Source: a virus. From it: a stretch of DNA of 31,879 nucleotides. The notes beneath the pieces were generated by a model. It was given only the letters and a program-made list of their open reading frames with translations, searched no databases and was not told the DNA's origin. The first letter of the stretch is position 1. The number at the start of each line of letters is the position of its first letter. The position numbers and the translations under genes are program-made. Below, in pieces: positions 1 to 8,164 of this stretch. The stretch is taken from IMG/VR virus record IMGVR_UViG_3300031657_000561, positions 1 through 31,879 of that record. One strand, given 5' to 3'.

Positions 1-801
1 CTAGTCATCATCCCATAGTGTAGTGTTTAAACCCTGTTTAAACGGCTCATAATTGGCGATTAATACCTCTTTATATTCCATGTCACCATGCCTTCTCTCG
101 ATACCTTTCTGTCGGACCAGTGATTTCATCCAGTATCCCTGGAACAGATCTCGAGCCTCCTGGCAGTCATCATACGTGAGTAGCCACTTCCCTTTCGCCT
201 CTGACAGCACGTCGTATAGCATCATGTGATCGAACTGTAGATCATAGTCGTGGCCATGGAAGTAGGGTGGATCACAAAAGAAAAAGTTTCCCGGTGCATC
301 GTACTTGGCCACCAGCTCCTCAAATGATAGATGCTCAATCATGGTCTTGTCCAGCCGTTTACTCACCAGGTCGATCTTCTTTAGTAGGTGCTGCTGTGAT
401 TTAACTGGTGTGACCTTTGATGTTCCGAAGTGCGCTCCCAATGCACCAAAAGATCTGTGGAGGAGGAACATGAATCTAGCTGCTCTCTGAATCTCTGTGA
501 AGCCCGGATTTGCCCTCACCTGGCCGAAGAGCTCACGACTGGCCACCATATACTCATATTCTTTTAATAGGGCTTCTGGGTGGTATTTGGCCGTCCTGAA
601 TACATTGACCAGGTCGCTGTTAATATCATTGTACACCTCCAGCTGAGCCCACCTGGACTTGTAGAACAAGAGCCAGCCAGCTCCACCAAAGGGCTCGATG
701 TAACCTTGTATGTCATTGGGTATGTATTGGGAGATCGTCTTGCGAAGTTGTTTTTTGCCACCGACCCACGAGATCAAACTATCCTGATTTGCTGCATTCA
801 T
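1..801 (-). CDS. dam: DNA adenine methyltransferase, Dam/D12 class
   Basis: Transfers a methyl group from S-adenosylmethionine to N6 of adenine, probably in GATC. The 266-residue length fits the D12 family. The N-terminal WVGGKKQL (about residues 12-19), the AdoMet-binding motif EPFGGAG (36-42) and the catalytic DPPY (177-180) are all present, so the enzyme looks intact. The start is well supported: GAGGAGG lies 5 bases before the ATG. It is the last gene seen of the leftward late region, which matches the place where Mu-like phages carry DNA-modification genes such as mom; the usual inference is protection against host restriction. A damaged second copy lies at 30533-30867. The GATC specificity is inferred from the family and from the abundance of GATC in the phage, not shown by the gene itself. 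Confidence 0.93.
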   Translation of the reverse strand: MNAANQDSLISWVGGKKQLRKTISQYIPNDIQGYIEPFGGAGWLLFYKSRWAQLEVYNDINSDLVNVFRTAKYHPEALLKEYEYMVASRELFGQVRANPGFTEIQRAARFMFLLHRSFGALGAHFGTSKVTPVKSQQHLLKKIDLVSKRLDKTMIEHLSFEELVAKYDAPGNFFFCDPPYFHGHDYDLQFDHMMLYDVLSEAKGKWLLTYDDCQEARDLFQGYWMKSLVRQKGIERRHGDMEYKEVLIANYEPFKQGLNTTLWDDD

Positions 802-959
802 TGCAACCTCCTCTTTCCAATAATGGCGTGAAGGTTACTTTCTCATGATTCTTGGAATTGGAGTAGACCTTCGGGTTCTTCCTGGGTGCAACCAGGTTGG
901 GTTGAGGAGCTCCCCCTCCTTGACCTACTCCATTCTTAGAGCAGAATATTCGATATTAT
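802..959 (-). other. Structured non-coding leader or spacer before dam
   Basis: This stretch between the last tail gene and dam has no convincing reading frame. Its middle can fold into a three-way junction. An 8-bp closing stem pairs 859-866 (TGGAGTAG) with 925-932 (CTACTCCA). Inside it sit two hairpins, CCTGG/CCAGG at 881-896 and AGGAG/CTCCT at 905-920. The right part of the leader carries the dam Shine-Dalgarno site. It could be a transcript-end or processing element, or a leader controlling dam; no T-run marks it as a simple terminator. The fold was built by eye. Confidence 0.4.
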
Positions 960-1841
960 CTAAGTGCTACCATCAGCACCTGTTTTAGTACCAAGGGTAA
1001 TTCTCACTGCAGTATTTGAATCATCGGGATGTGCCATAATGTAGTAAACTCCAAAAGTTCTCGGCTCGGCTGCAGCATAATCACCCTGAGCATATAGCTT
1101 TCCAATATTGTCTACCGTCAATGGGTAATGGGTGCTTTGACGCTCTAGGTTTAGATATCCAGATGGCGCTTGTGGGAGATCATCGATCCCATTCTGCAAT
1201 CGCTCTAAATTCTGATTAAGAGTCTTCGATTCATCAAGGATTGTGGGATTGTTAAAATCCTGTTTGATGGCCATTTTGCCAGCACGAGTGCTGAAGTCAT
1301 CGGTGTGGGCATTGACTCCAAGCTTCTGATCGTCTTCAGCTATCATGTGAGTCCCGGCCTCTTTTACAGCATAGGCATCATGAGTGTGGTTTGTATCAGA
1401 TTTACTGGCCAGGGCTTCGGACACATTACCCAATGCCTCAACATCAGCCTTCTCCTCGAGGAGAGATGCAATGTGCTCAGAGCTCCACAGAAGTGCAGCT
1501 GACACTTGTGTATCATTCAGTTTGTGGTGCCAGATCTTGTCCCCACCATCGGTAGCATCTATGAAGTGTGCCAAGGCTTCCTCATTTAGAAACACTTTAT
1601 ATTTGAGCTCAGATTGGGGCACCTGGTCAGACCCGGCGTAGATGGTATAAATGCTCATGGGCAGTCCATCAACGATGTATGAACTATCATTGTTGTTCTG
1701 AATCGTGAAGCCATATCCATCATCGGCATTGGTGCTGGCCACAAACTCTCCAGTTTGCTCATCTTTGATCTTACATGGTAAACCTTGTAGGATTTCATCA
1801 GCAGTTTGACCTAGTAACGCGAATGCAAATCTTGACATCAT
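960..1841 (-). CDS. Putative tail-tip / fibre protein
   Basis: A 293-residue protein, last of the tail genes. Residues about 145-160 contain a KSDTNHTHDAY stretch, and NHTHD-type motifs recur in phage tail fibres and appendages; the rest is low in recognisable motifs. The N-terminal part is acidic and beta-rich, and the central region (about 115-220) is polar and helical and may trimerise. It starts immediately at the stop of the preceding tail gene (shared base at 1841), so translation is probably coupled. Its position, downstream of tape measure and two tail proteins and before dam, is where many siphoviruses place receptor-binding or fibre genes. The family was not identified; the fibre role is inference from place and the NHTHD motif. 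Confidence 0.45.
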   Translation of the reverse strand: MMSRFAFALLGQTADEILQGLPCKIKDEQTGEFVASTNADDGYGFTIQNNNDSSYIVDGLPMSIYTIYAGSDQVPQSELKYKVFLNEEALAHFIDATDGGDKIWHHKLNDTQVSAALLWSSEHIASLLEEKADVEALGNVSEALASKSDTNHTHDAYAVKEAGTHMIAEDDQKLGVNAHTDDFSTRAGKMAIKQDFNNPTILDESKTLNQNLERLQNGIDDLPQAPSGYLNLERQSTHYPLTVDNIGKLYAQGDYAAAEPRTFGVYYIMAHPDDSNTAVRITLGTKTGADGST

Positions 1842-2296
1842 TAACTCCTTTTAAGAATGGCCACACTGAAGGGGCTGATAGCTTTAATCATATTATCTAT
1901 CGTTGGGATCTTGTTTGTGAGATCTACTGCAATCATTTCCACCTCGAGGTGCTCAATTCTCACATCCCCTTTGACGAGGATGCGTTTGGGCTTCTCCAGA
2001 CCGACCACATATCGAATAAACGGAATATCAACATGGGGGATCCACATGATTTGACGACTGGCATTAAATACCGAGACCAGGATGTCATAGACTTCTGGAT
2101 CCTCAAGGGGGAACAGATATTTGCCCTGCCATCTAAGCAGTTTCTCGAACTTGATCCTTTTACCCCGGACATTGGTAATCCCTTCTGTTTCATCCTTGTA
2201 ATCTTCATCCCTGCTACCCTTCACCGGTGAGGGCATTTGATATAGGGTTTGACCCAGGATGAATGCTGGGGCTCCTGTTCCTAACATGCCTATCAC
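1841..2296 (-). CDS. Small tail protein, unidentified
   Basis: A 151-residue protein between two tail genes, overlapping the upstream one by 4 bases and the downstream one by 1. The N-terminus is Gly/Ala-rich and hydrophobic (MIGMLGTGAPAFILG), but there is no clear signal peptide. The rest is a beta-type globular sequence with a basic patch around residues 42-60. The tight overlaps place it in the tail-tip assembly set, with the tape measure upstream. By position it could be a tail-completion or tail-tip component; no motif confirms this. Confidence 0.5.
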   Translation of the reverse strand: MIGMLGTGAPAFILGQTLYQMPSPVKGSRDEDYKDETEGITNVRGKRIKFEKLLRWQGKYLFPLEDPEVYDILVSVFNASRQIMWIPHVDIPFIRYVVGLEKPKRILVKGDVRIEHLEVEMIAVDLTNKIPTIDNMIKAISPFSVAILKRS

Positions 2297-3963
2297 AGCG
2301 CCTCCTCAAGTTTCAAGCGTTCCAGTGGATTGTACAGGTGACGACTACGCTCAACGACCTGGCCCAGGGATTCTCCATCAAGCATTCCTGTCTTCAGAAT
2401 CCCATAGCCGGGTCTATGTATCAATTCAATATCAGTGAGGTTTACACCACCCTCTTGGCGTTCCTCGATCGTGTTCACAATCGATTCATATTCGTTCTTG
2501 CGAAGCTTGATTCCACGAGAGACTACCTTGCCATTTTTGTCCTCTTCATAGCGCTTCAGGTTCACTGGCCTGGAAGTGGTTTTCTCTTCTGAATCCTTGA
2601 ATGAACTGATGTCATCCATTGAGATGGTGAACTCATTTCCTTCAGTGTCCCTGGGTATCATATAAACGCGATCCTGAGTATCAACTCGCCATTCCCGATC
2701 GGTAACTGAGCAGAGTGCCTCAAGGATGTTGGAGGCTTTCTCATCCCGGTAATGGACTTCATAACTATCATCGAAAGTGGTTTCAAATGACAAAAGTAAG
2801 GTGCTTCCGGAGAGGTCGTTTTTCTTCTTCTGAGCTCTGACTATTACATAGGTATTCCGAGAGTCATAGTCGAACCGGGAAACGATCTCAGCGAGATCTC
2901 CCTGGTACCCTTCTTCATCCAGGAATGCCCTGATTCTGGCTAATGGAATATTAGATGAGGAGTTAGGATTGATCACTGGTCCATAGCTATTGGTCATCTG
3001 GCTGGATGAGGGATTAAAATCAGGTTGGGGAAAAATCGATATGCTATCATCTGTCACATGATCCAAGCCACCTGCAGTCATCCGATAAACACTTATCTGG
3101 ACTCCAATATTGGGAAGAGTCCAATCCTCTCCAGGGATAGTCCAGCGACCCCAGTTAAACATGGTGATGGAGGATGAGGGAACATAGATCCCCAATCCCT
3201 TAGAACTGAAAAGCCATCCTTTTGATATTGATAATGTAGCTGATACATTCAACAATCCTCCAGCCACAATCCAAAGCTTCTGGAATATTCCAAAGTCACG
3301 CTTGACCAGATAGTAGGTGCCGTTCTTGAGCCGGATCTGGTATTCATCCTCGGTGAGCCAGGAGATCAATACTGCGAGGGGACCCAGCAGTTTGATCCAC
3401 CAGGAGGATTGATCGATGGCTTCAAGGATATTGCCGAAGAACTTACTTTGGCTATTGCCGGTAGAGTCCGGGATAGTATCAACGCTGGCTGAAAAGTTGG
3501 TGCCTTTTTGTGAGTTGACTGAGAGTAATAGCTTCTGTACAATCGTCCTGATGTGCTCAGTTCCAGAGCTGTTAAATTCCCGGACTATTTCAGCTGATTC
3601 ATCTTCCACATCTCCCGGATTCCAGTCAGCATCGTTAAGGTTTTTTTCTTCACCGGGTCGTGTATCCTTTAGCAGTAAAGCATTCGGGTAAACGGTCAGC
3701 TGAGGCATGTTACTTGACTTGTCACCAACCAAGTCTATAAAGCCATTGAGCAGAATTTCACCGGTTGAAGACTTCAATAATTTTACAGACATCTCTCTGG
3801 CCAGAGGTGCTCCAATTAGTGATTCAGCCATGGCACGGATAATGGTAAATCGAAGGGGTGAGATCTGCCGATAGGTGTCCTTGATCCATTTAGGAAAAGT
3901 CTTCTTATCCAGGGCATTTGTTACATTGACATCAGCTATGAGTAAATGGAATTTATCAATCAA
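2293..3963 (-). CDS. Tail-tip / baseplate-hub-like protein
   Basis: A 556-residue protein directly downstream of the tape-measure gene, overlapping it by 4 bases. Siphoviruses normally place distal-tail and tail-associated proteins here. The sequence is mostly beta-rich with no detected catalytic motif. A Trp-rich hydrophobic segment around residues 187-205 (SSWWIKLLGPLAVLISWL) is unusual for a soluble tail protein and might contact or cross a membrane during DNA entry. The C-terminal third is highly charged. Function is inferred from position; it could equally be a fusion of hub and fibre-anchor domains. Confidence 0.55.
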   Translation of the reverse strand: MIDKFHLLIADVNVTNALDKKTFPKWIKDTYRQISPLRFTIIRAMAESLIGAPLAREMSVKLLKSSTGEILLNGFIDLVGDKSSNMPQLTVYPNALLLKDTRPGEEKNLNDADWNPGDVEDESAEIVREFNSSGTEHIRTIVQKLLLSVNSQKGTNFSASVDTIPDSTGNSQSKFFGNILEAIDQSSWWIKLLGPLAVLISWLTEDEYQIRLKNGTYYLVKRDFGIFQKLWIVAGGLLNVSATLSISKGWLFSSKGLGIYVPSSSITMFNWGRWTIPGEDWTLPNIGVQISVYRMTAGGLDHVTDDSISIFPQPDFNPSSSQMTNSYGPVINPNSSSNIPLARIRAFLDEEGYQGDLAEIVSRFDYDSRNTYVIVRAQKKKNDLSGSTLLLSFETTFDDSYEVHYRDEKASNILEALCSVTDREWRVDTQDRVYMIPRDTEGNEFTISMDDISSFKDSEEKTTSRPVNLKRYEEDKNGKVVSRGIKLRKNEYESIVNTIEERQEGGVNLTDIELIHRPGYGILKTGMLDGESLGQVVERSRHLYNPLERLKLEEAL

Positions 3964-6704
3964 AGTTGACCTCGAAGGTGGCCAGCTAATTCCTCACCGG
4001 TCTTTGTGGCCATGTCAGTTGAGAGAGTGGCCATCCTGGAGTTGAGCTCATCAAGTCTGTTCTCGATACCGGCATTATTGAGATCTGCATTCACCGTTGC
4101 TTGCATGTGTGGCATCACTTCTTTGTGTAAGATCTCGCGGAAGGTTTTAACAGGTGTAACTATCTCAAGTCCTGTGTTCTGGAAATCTTCATGCATCATG
4201 GAAAGGAAAGGTTTGTTCGGTCCAATTCCACCCTTTGCAAAAGCAGTCACAGTCCCAGCAAAACCTTTGATTTTTGAGATGGCTGCAATGATTGTGGCCA
4301 TGGTTCCACCGATGGCTAAGAGATTGACCGGGAAAGGTAAGCTAGCAGCCGATTTCACTGCATTGACACCAGCTGAGATGGTACCCATGGTGATGTCCTT
4401 AAGGGTACCCAACATCCCCTTGGCCTGGAGAGCCTGGTTCATCCTTGCGAAGGATTGTTTTGCCTTGATGAGTTTCTCTTCTAATCCCAATCCCAGGCTG
4501 AATTCAGACTTGCGTTTTTGCATGGTTTGATCGATGGCATCCACTTTTGCCTGAGCAAGGGCCAGGTTGTATTCTGCCTGCTGGACCTCTGTGCTATTTA
4601 GATCGAATCCTGATTGAATCAGGGAGGACATCAGAGCCTTTGAATCTACTAAGCGCTGCTCTGCTATAGCCCTCTGTTCAACCAGTGCTGTCATGGCCAG
4701 CAGCTCGGTTTCTAGCTGTGCCTGGTTAGCGGATCGTTCTTCTTTTTCAGACCTCAAAATATCCAGCCTTTTTAACCAGGCTTCCTGGATGATTCCGTTG
4801 GTCTCCTGGGCTTTGATTGCTGCTTGCTCCATGTAGGCATCCAGGGCTTCATCTGTAATGACAGAGGAGAGTCGCTCGACCCTGGATAAAGTGATGTTGA
4901 TTCGCTTCTCAGACTCCTCACGTTTTTGCTCGGTGATCTGCTTTTCAATATCTGCAATTTTGTCTCTTAGTTTCTCATAAGCCAGACGCTCTTTGGCAGT
5001 CTCATTTACTGTGAGAGCAAGTTTCTTTTCCAGGTAGTTTTTGTGTTCTTCCAGACCCACACGACGTTCTGAATTGAGGTAGTCCTCCAGGGCCTGATTT
5101 GTGGATTTGATTTCATCCGCAGCGACCTGAGCAGCTTCTGCCTTGGCCAGCTCATTTTGCTGGTACTCTTCGCTGGATTGAAGGGCTTGCCGGTCGAGCT
5201 CTTCTAAGCCCAAAACAGCCTGCTCATACATAGTGGAATATCCACTAGTCATCTTCTGGATCCAGCCCATACCCTTTTGAATATTTAACCAAATCCTAGT
5301 CAGGACATTATCCGTTCTCATGAGGTAGGCAATGAGCTCACTTACCAGGATAATGACTACGCCGATACCTGTGGACATAAGAGCAGCTTTGAAGTTTCTC
5401 ATGAGGTACATGGTTGACTTCAATCCTCTCCGGAGAAGGACCAAAGCAATTCTATAGATCTTCGTGTTTTTAGCTGCTAGTAATAAGCTGAGTGAGTTCT
5501 GTTTTAATACCAGATTGTAAGCTATCCATGCACCCGTAAGTCCTGGAAGTATGGTCCAGATATGTTGGAAATTATCTGCTAGGGATTTGAGCCCCCGGGT
5601 AACAAGTGGGATCACCGTACCACCCATTTCAATACTGAATCCTTTGATCCTTTGCCAGACCCTCCCGGCCTGAGCAATCATGCCCTGCATTATGTTTGTG
5701 AATTCAGCCTGGAGAGATCCACCTTGCTCAAATTGATCATTGGCCATCTTCATATTTTCAGTGAGCATTTCAGTGGCACCGGAAAGCGAATTCACAGCCA
5801 AGAAACCTTCCTGGCCGAACACCTTGGAGATGGACTGTGATCGAGCTATCTGATCCATGCCTTTGAGCGTCTCGAGGTAAGCCATCATTGCATGTTTGCC
5901 ATCGTTGGATAACATCTTATTCCACTCGGTTTGAGTGATCCCCATATCCCTTGCGATCTGTTCAGATTGAGTCTGCATTCTGATCATGATATTGCGTACT
6001 GCAGTACCACCACGTTCAGCATCGATACCCATCTCTTTTAGGGTTGCTGAGATACCGGCCATATCAGCGAAACTGAATCCCAGCTCCTGGCCAGACTTAC
6101 CAATTCGCCGTACTCCTTCAACAATATCACGTGCTCCGGCTGATGTGTTGTTGGATAGTTCGTTGATCACATCTCCGAGCTTCTCGATCTGGGTAATTGG
6201 CTGTTCATAAATGTTGGCGAGTTGGGCTATCCTGGAGGCTGATTCTTCCACACTCAGATCCGTTGTTTTCACCATCATGGAAGTGGTTCTGATGAAAGCT
6301 GATAGATTTTCAACGCCCTTTATTCCCAGCTGACCACCGATCTCACCGATCTTGGCCAGGTTGGTGGCACTCTCGCCGGTCGCATAAGAGAGCTTAACAA
6401 CCTGGCCCCTCAGCTCCGCAATCTCCTCATTGGTCATACCGGTAGTTTTTTGAACACCAAGCATAGCCTCTTCAAGTTCTGCAGCTGGCCTGAGCATGAT
6501 GTCATAAGCCTTTTGAGCAGTCATCATCATGTTCTGCACACCCTGTATGGCCAGGCCATAACGCGCCCAGGTAGCAGAGAGAGAATCAACCCCTTTGGCC
6601 ATGTGATCAGTGGTTTTCTTGGAATGACTTTCAATCGTATCAAGACGCTTCAGGATATTCTTAATATCCCCAATCACCTCGATAACCATTTGCTGATCAC
6701 TCAT
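3960..6704 (-). CDS. Tail tape-measure protein
   Basis: This 914-residue protein sets tail length and passes through the tube during DNA ejection. The N-terminal part (about 75-340) has the TP901-type core: regularly spaced segments such as VQKTTGMTNEEIAELRGQV, ATNLAKIGEIGGQLGI and ELGFSFADMAGISATLKEMGID. A hydrophobic segment lies near 440-465 (GIGVVIILVSELIAYL), a long coiled coil occupies about 510-770, and a second hydrophobic Gly/Ala-rich segment about 810-855. The tandem order chaperone, tape measure, tail tip is the standard siphovirus arrangement. Its ATG lies inside the end of the frameshifted chaperone frame, whose TGA (6697-6699) overlaps this start, which supports translational coupling. 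Confidence 0.9.
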   Translation of the reverse strand: MSDQQMVIEVIGDIKNILKRLDTIESHSKKTTDHMAKGVDSLSATWARYGLAIQGVQNMMMTAQKAYDIMLRPAAELEEAMLGVQKTTGMTNEEIAELRGQVVKLSYATGESATNLAKIGEIGGQLGIKGVENLSAFIRTTSMMVKTTDLSVEESASRIAQLANIYEQPITQIEKLGDVINELSNNTSAGARDIVEGVRRIGKSGQELGFSFADMAGISATLKEMGIDAERGGTAVRNIMIRMQTQSEQIARDMGITQTEWNKMLSNDGKHAMMAYLETLKGMDQIARSQSISKVFGQEGFLAVNSLSGATEMLTENMKMANDQFEQGGSLQAEFTNIMQGMIAQAGRVWQRIKGFSIEMGGTVIPLVTRGLKSLADNFQHIWTILPGLTGAWIAYNLVLKQNSLSLLLAAKNTKIYRIALVLLRRGLKSTMYLMRNFKAALMSTGIGVVIILVSELIAYLMRTDNVLTRIWLNIQKGMGWIQKMTSGYSTMYEQAVLGLEELDRQALQSSEEYQQNELAKAEAAQVAADEIKSTNQALEDYLNSERRVGLEEHKNYLEKKLALTVNETAKERLAYEKLRDKIADIEKQITEQKREESEKRINITLSRVERLSSVITDEALDAYMEQAAIKAQETNGIIQEAWLKRLDILRSEKEERSANQAQLETELLAMTALVEQRAIAEQRLVDSKALMSSLIQSGFDLNSTEVQQAEYNLALAQAKVDAIDQTMQKRKSEFSLGLGLEEKLIKAKQSFARMNQALQAKGMLGTLKDITMGTISAGVNAVKSAASLPFPVNLLAIGGTMATIIAAISKIKGFAGTVTAFAKGGIGPNKPFLSMMHEDFQNTGLEIVTPVKTFREILHKEVMPHMQATVNADLNNAGIENRLDELNSRMATLSTDMATKTGEELAGHLRGQL

Positions 6705-7235
6705 GGGAACTCCTGATTAGCTCAACTCGTTTAGCAAACCACTTAACCGCACGGACCAATTCCATCCGCTCGATCGCTTCCCGGTTGTATGCTTTGCCAT
6801 CACTCATGACGAATATCAATTCCTCAATAAAATCTATTTGTTCTTGGTATCTGCTTTTTCTACCTGAGTCGTCTTCGTATCCGGATTCGAAGACTGTGGG
6901 ATTTCCGGAGTCGCCTGGTTGAATCTCTTCAAGTGTGGCTGCAATCTCTTTGCTAGCATTTTGTTGCTGGCTAAAAAATCCTCGGCCACCTCCAGCGCCG
7001 TTTCAAGGGGTAACCAGCTGCCAGGTTTACCTTCAGGAAATTCCCCTTCCAGGGCAATCTTGGCCAGTTCATCGATAGCGCCTGATTCCATGGTTACAAT
7101 GACGAAGTCCAGGATGCTATGACCCTCTTTTTCCATATCCAGTGCCTTGACCAGGTGGATGATGGTTAACACATCATCAGTCATGATCTGTCTCAGTTTG
7201 AGTGTGCAGCTCTCAGAGATCTTGTAAGTCTTCAT
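6697..7235 (-). CDS. Frameshifted tail-assembly chaperone (gpGT-like product)
   Basis: The -1 frame relative to the 6834-7235 gene stays open through that gene's 3' end and continues past its TAG. It ends at TGA 6697-6699, just inside the tape-measure start. The added part is about 50 residues from the A-run onward, with helical charged sequence (ending KWFAKRVELIRSSHE). Phage lambda G/GT and the corresponding Mu pair are made by exactly this kind of slip just before the tape-measure gene. The best slip site is the A5 run in GAAAAAGC (minus strand, 6854-6860). A separate 36-residue ORF starting at an internal ATG is the alternative. Frameshifting is inferred from layout and open frame. Confidence 0.6.
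6834..7235 (-). CDS. Tail-assembly chaperone (gpG-like)
   Basis: A 133-residue protein immediately before the tape-measure gene. It has a globular N-terminal region (1-95), mostly helical and acidic, and a polar disordered tail rich in Thr, Lys, Asn and Asp. That profile and location fit tail-assembly chaperones, which keep the tape measure soluble and recruit tube subunits. The frame ends TKNK before TAG at 6834-6836, while the -1 frame remains open (see the frameshifted product). A weak start context lies before ATG 7235, with CTCC-type complement about 7 bases upstream. No sequence family was named with certainty; the call rests on position and on the frameshift arrangement. Confidence 0.65.
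   Translation of the reverse strand: MKTYKISESCTLKLRQIMTDDVLTIIHLVKALDMEKEGHSILDFVIVTMESGAIDELAKIALEGEFPEGKPGSWLPLETALEVAEDFLASNKMLAKRLQPHLKRFNQATPEIPQSSNPDTKTTQVEKADTKNK
6854..6860 (-). other. Candidate -1 ribosomal slippery site
   Basis: Minus-strand GAAAAAGC places an A5 run (6855-6859) in the 3' part of the chaperone gene, 19 bases before its stop. A lysine tRNA on AAA can re-pair one base back. This is not a perfect X XXY YYZ heptamer in the zero frame, so efficiency is uncertain. Confidence 0.45.
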
Positions 7236-7257
7236 TTAATGCTCCTTTAATGATTTG

Positions 7258-8022
7258 TTAATAACTTGTTAAAAACTTGTTATCAGATCCTACCAGGTAG
7301 AACCCATCCGAGCTCTCCAGGAAGAAGTGGGTCGCAGTTTCTTCAACCTTGAAATAGTATTCCTTACCCTGGGTCAAGCCTGCAATCCCAACGTAGGTGA
7401 CCAGGTGAGGTTCATGACCAGTACAGCCATCTGTAGGAAGCGGATCCTCATCCACAGTCCAGTCAGCCTGGTCATCGGATGATTCAATCTCTGCAATAGG
7501 ATCTGAGTAGTCCGCATTCTCAGAGATGATGAGCTTGAAATGCACTCTTGATTCAACCAGGGTAACCACGCTCATGAATTGAAATATGGGTTCATCGGTA
7601 TTGGATAAGGGACGCACAAAGATGGTTGGATCTGCAGGTGTGAAATCTATTGTGGGTAATTCGAGGACCAGAAGCTCTGAAGTTTCACCAGCCAGGTTAG
7701 CCCGGTCATTCAAAGCGATCCGGATCTGGACACTCTGCTCCACATCCACACCAAGATCTCTAGCAGCATCCCAGATGATTTTGTAGTCTGAATATTTACC
7801 CGTCAGTGGAATGGAAGTGAAGTCGATTTCCTGAACCGGTTCTGCCTCGCAATTGACCCAGACAGCACCATCCAGTGAGTACTCAAACGTTTCTAGGGAA
7901 CAGATATTTAGGAGGGGATTTTTAGCCTTAACCAGGATCTCGATTTTGCCAGTGGCCAGAACGTTGACTTGGGAGATCTCAAATGCCAGGTCACTTTTGG
8001 TCAGTAGGAATTTCATCTTCAA
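7258..8022 (-). CDS. Putative tail structural protein with fibronectin-III/Ig-like repeats
   Basis: A 254-residue, strongly beta-type, acidic protein directly upstream of the tail chaperones, where the major tail protein usually sits. Sequences such as QGKEYYFKVEETATHFFLESS near the C-terminus and repeated Trp/Tyr-flanked strands recall FnIII/Ig-like domains, which often decorate tail tubes. The protein could be a tail decoration or a tube protein; the 160-residue protein at 12307-12789 competes for the tube role. The start is ambiguous. A TTG at 8022 has GAGG 6 bases upstream, while an ATG at 8016 is 12 bases away. Either start overlaps the small upstream gene that ends at 7991. Confidence 0.5.
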   Translation of the reverse strand: MKMKFLLTKSDLAFEISQVNVLATGKIEILVKAKNPLLNICSLETFEYSLDGAVWVNCEAEPVQEIDFTSIPLTGKYSDYKIIWDAARDLGVDVEQSVQIRIALNDRANLAGETSELLVLELPTIDFTPADPTIFVRPLSNTDEPIFQFMSVVTLVESRVHFKLIISENADYSDPIAEIESSDDQADWTVDEDPLPTDGCTGHEPHLVTYVGIAGLTQGKEYYFKVEETATHFFLESSDGFYLVGSDNKFLTSY

Positions 8023-8164
8023 TCACTTCCTCTTTGACCTCTAGAACGCTAGGGCACAGTACACCATTGAAAGCAACACATTGACCATCAGGGAGTAGGG
8101 TAGGACCTTCTGTTTTGATCTCGAGAGTATGCTTCACACCCAGATAGGATATAGTCTTTTCCAT
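7991..8164 (-). CDS. Small hypothetical phage protein (57 aa)
   Basis: A short frame tucked between two structural genes. Its ATG shares a TAATG with the stop of the 899-residue gene, and its end overlaps the next gene by about 30 bases, so translation is probably coupled on both sides. The protein begins MEKTISYLGVKHTLEI, has an acidic tail (EVKEEVIEDEIPTDQK) and two Cys residues (29 and 37). The packing and protein-like composition support a real gene. Function unknown; it may be a small tail or fibre-assembly accessory. Confidence 0.6.
   Translation of the reverse strand: MEKTISYLGVKHTLEIKTEGPTLLPDGQCVAFNGVLCPSVLEVKEEVIEDEIPTDQK

Noticed and set aside
305-490. 61-aa plus-strand frame inside dam
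   Set aside because: Antisense to a conserved methyltransferase, with no ribosome site.
859-932. Diversity-generating or retron-type RNA
   Set aside because: No reverse transcriptase is present in the window and no template/variable repeat pair was seen.
4006-4530. 174-aa plus-strand reading frame
   Set aside because: It lies wholly inside the tape-measure gene, has no start site and its composition is that of an antisense shadow.
6834-6842. Slippage at AAC AAA TAG of the chaperone stop
   Set aside because: Moving back one base places CAA under the lysine tRNA, so the A5 run at 6855-6859 is the better site.
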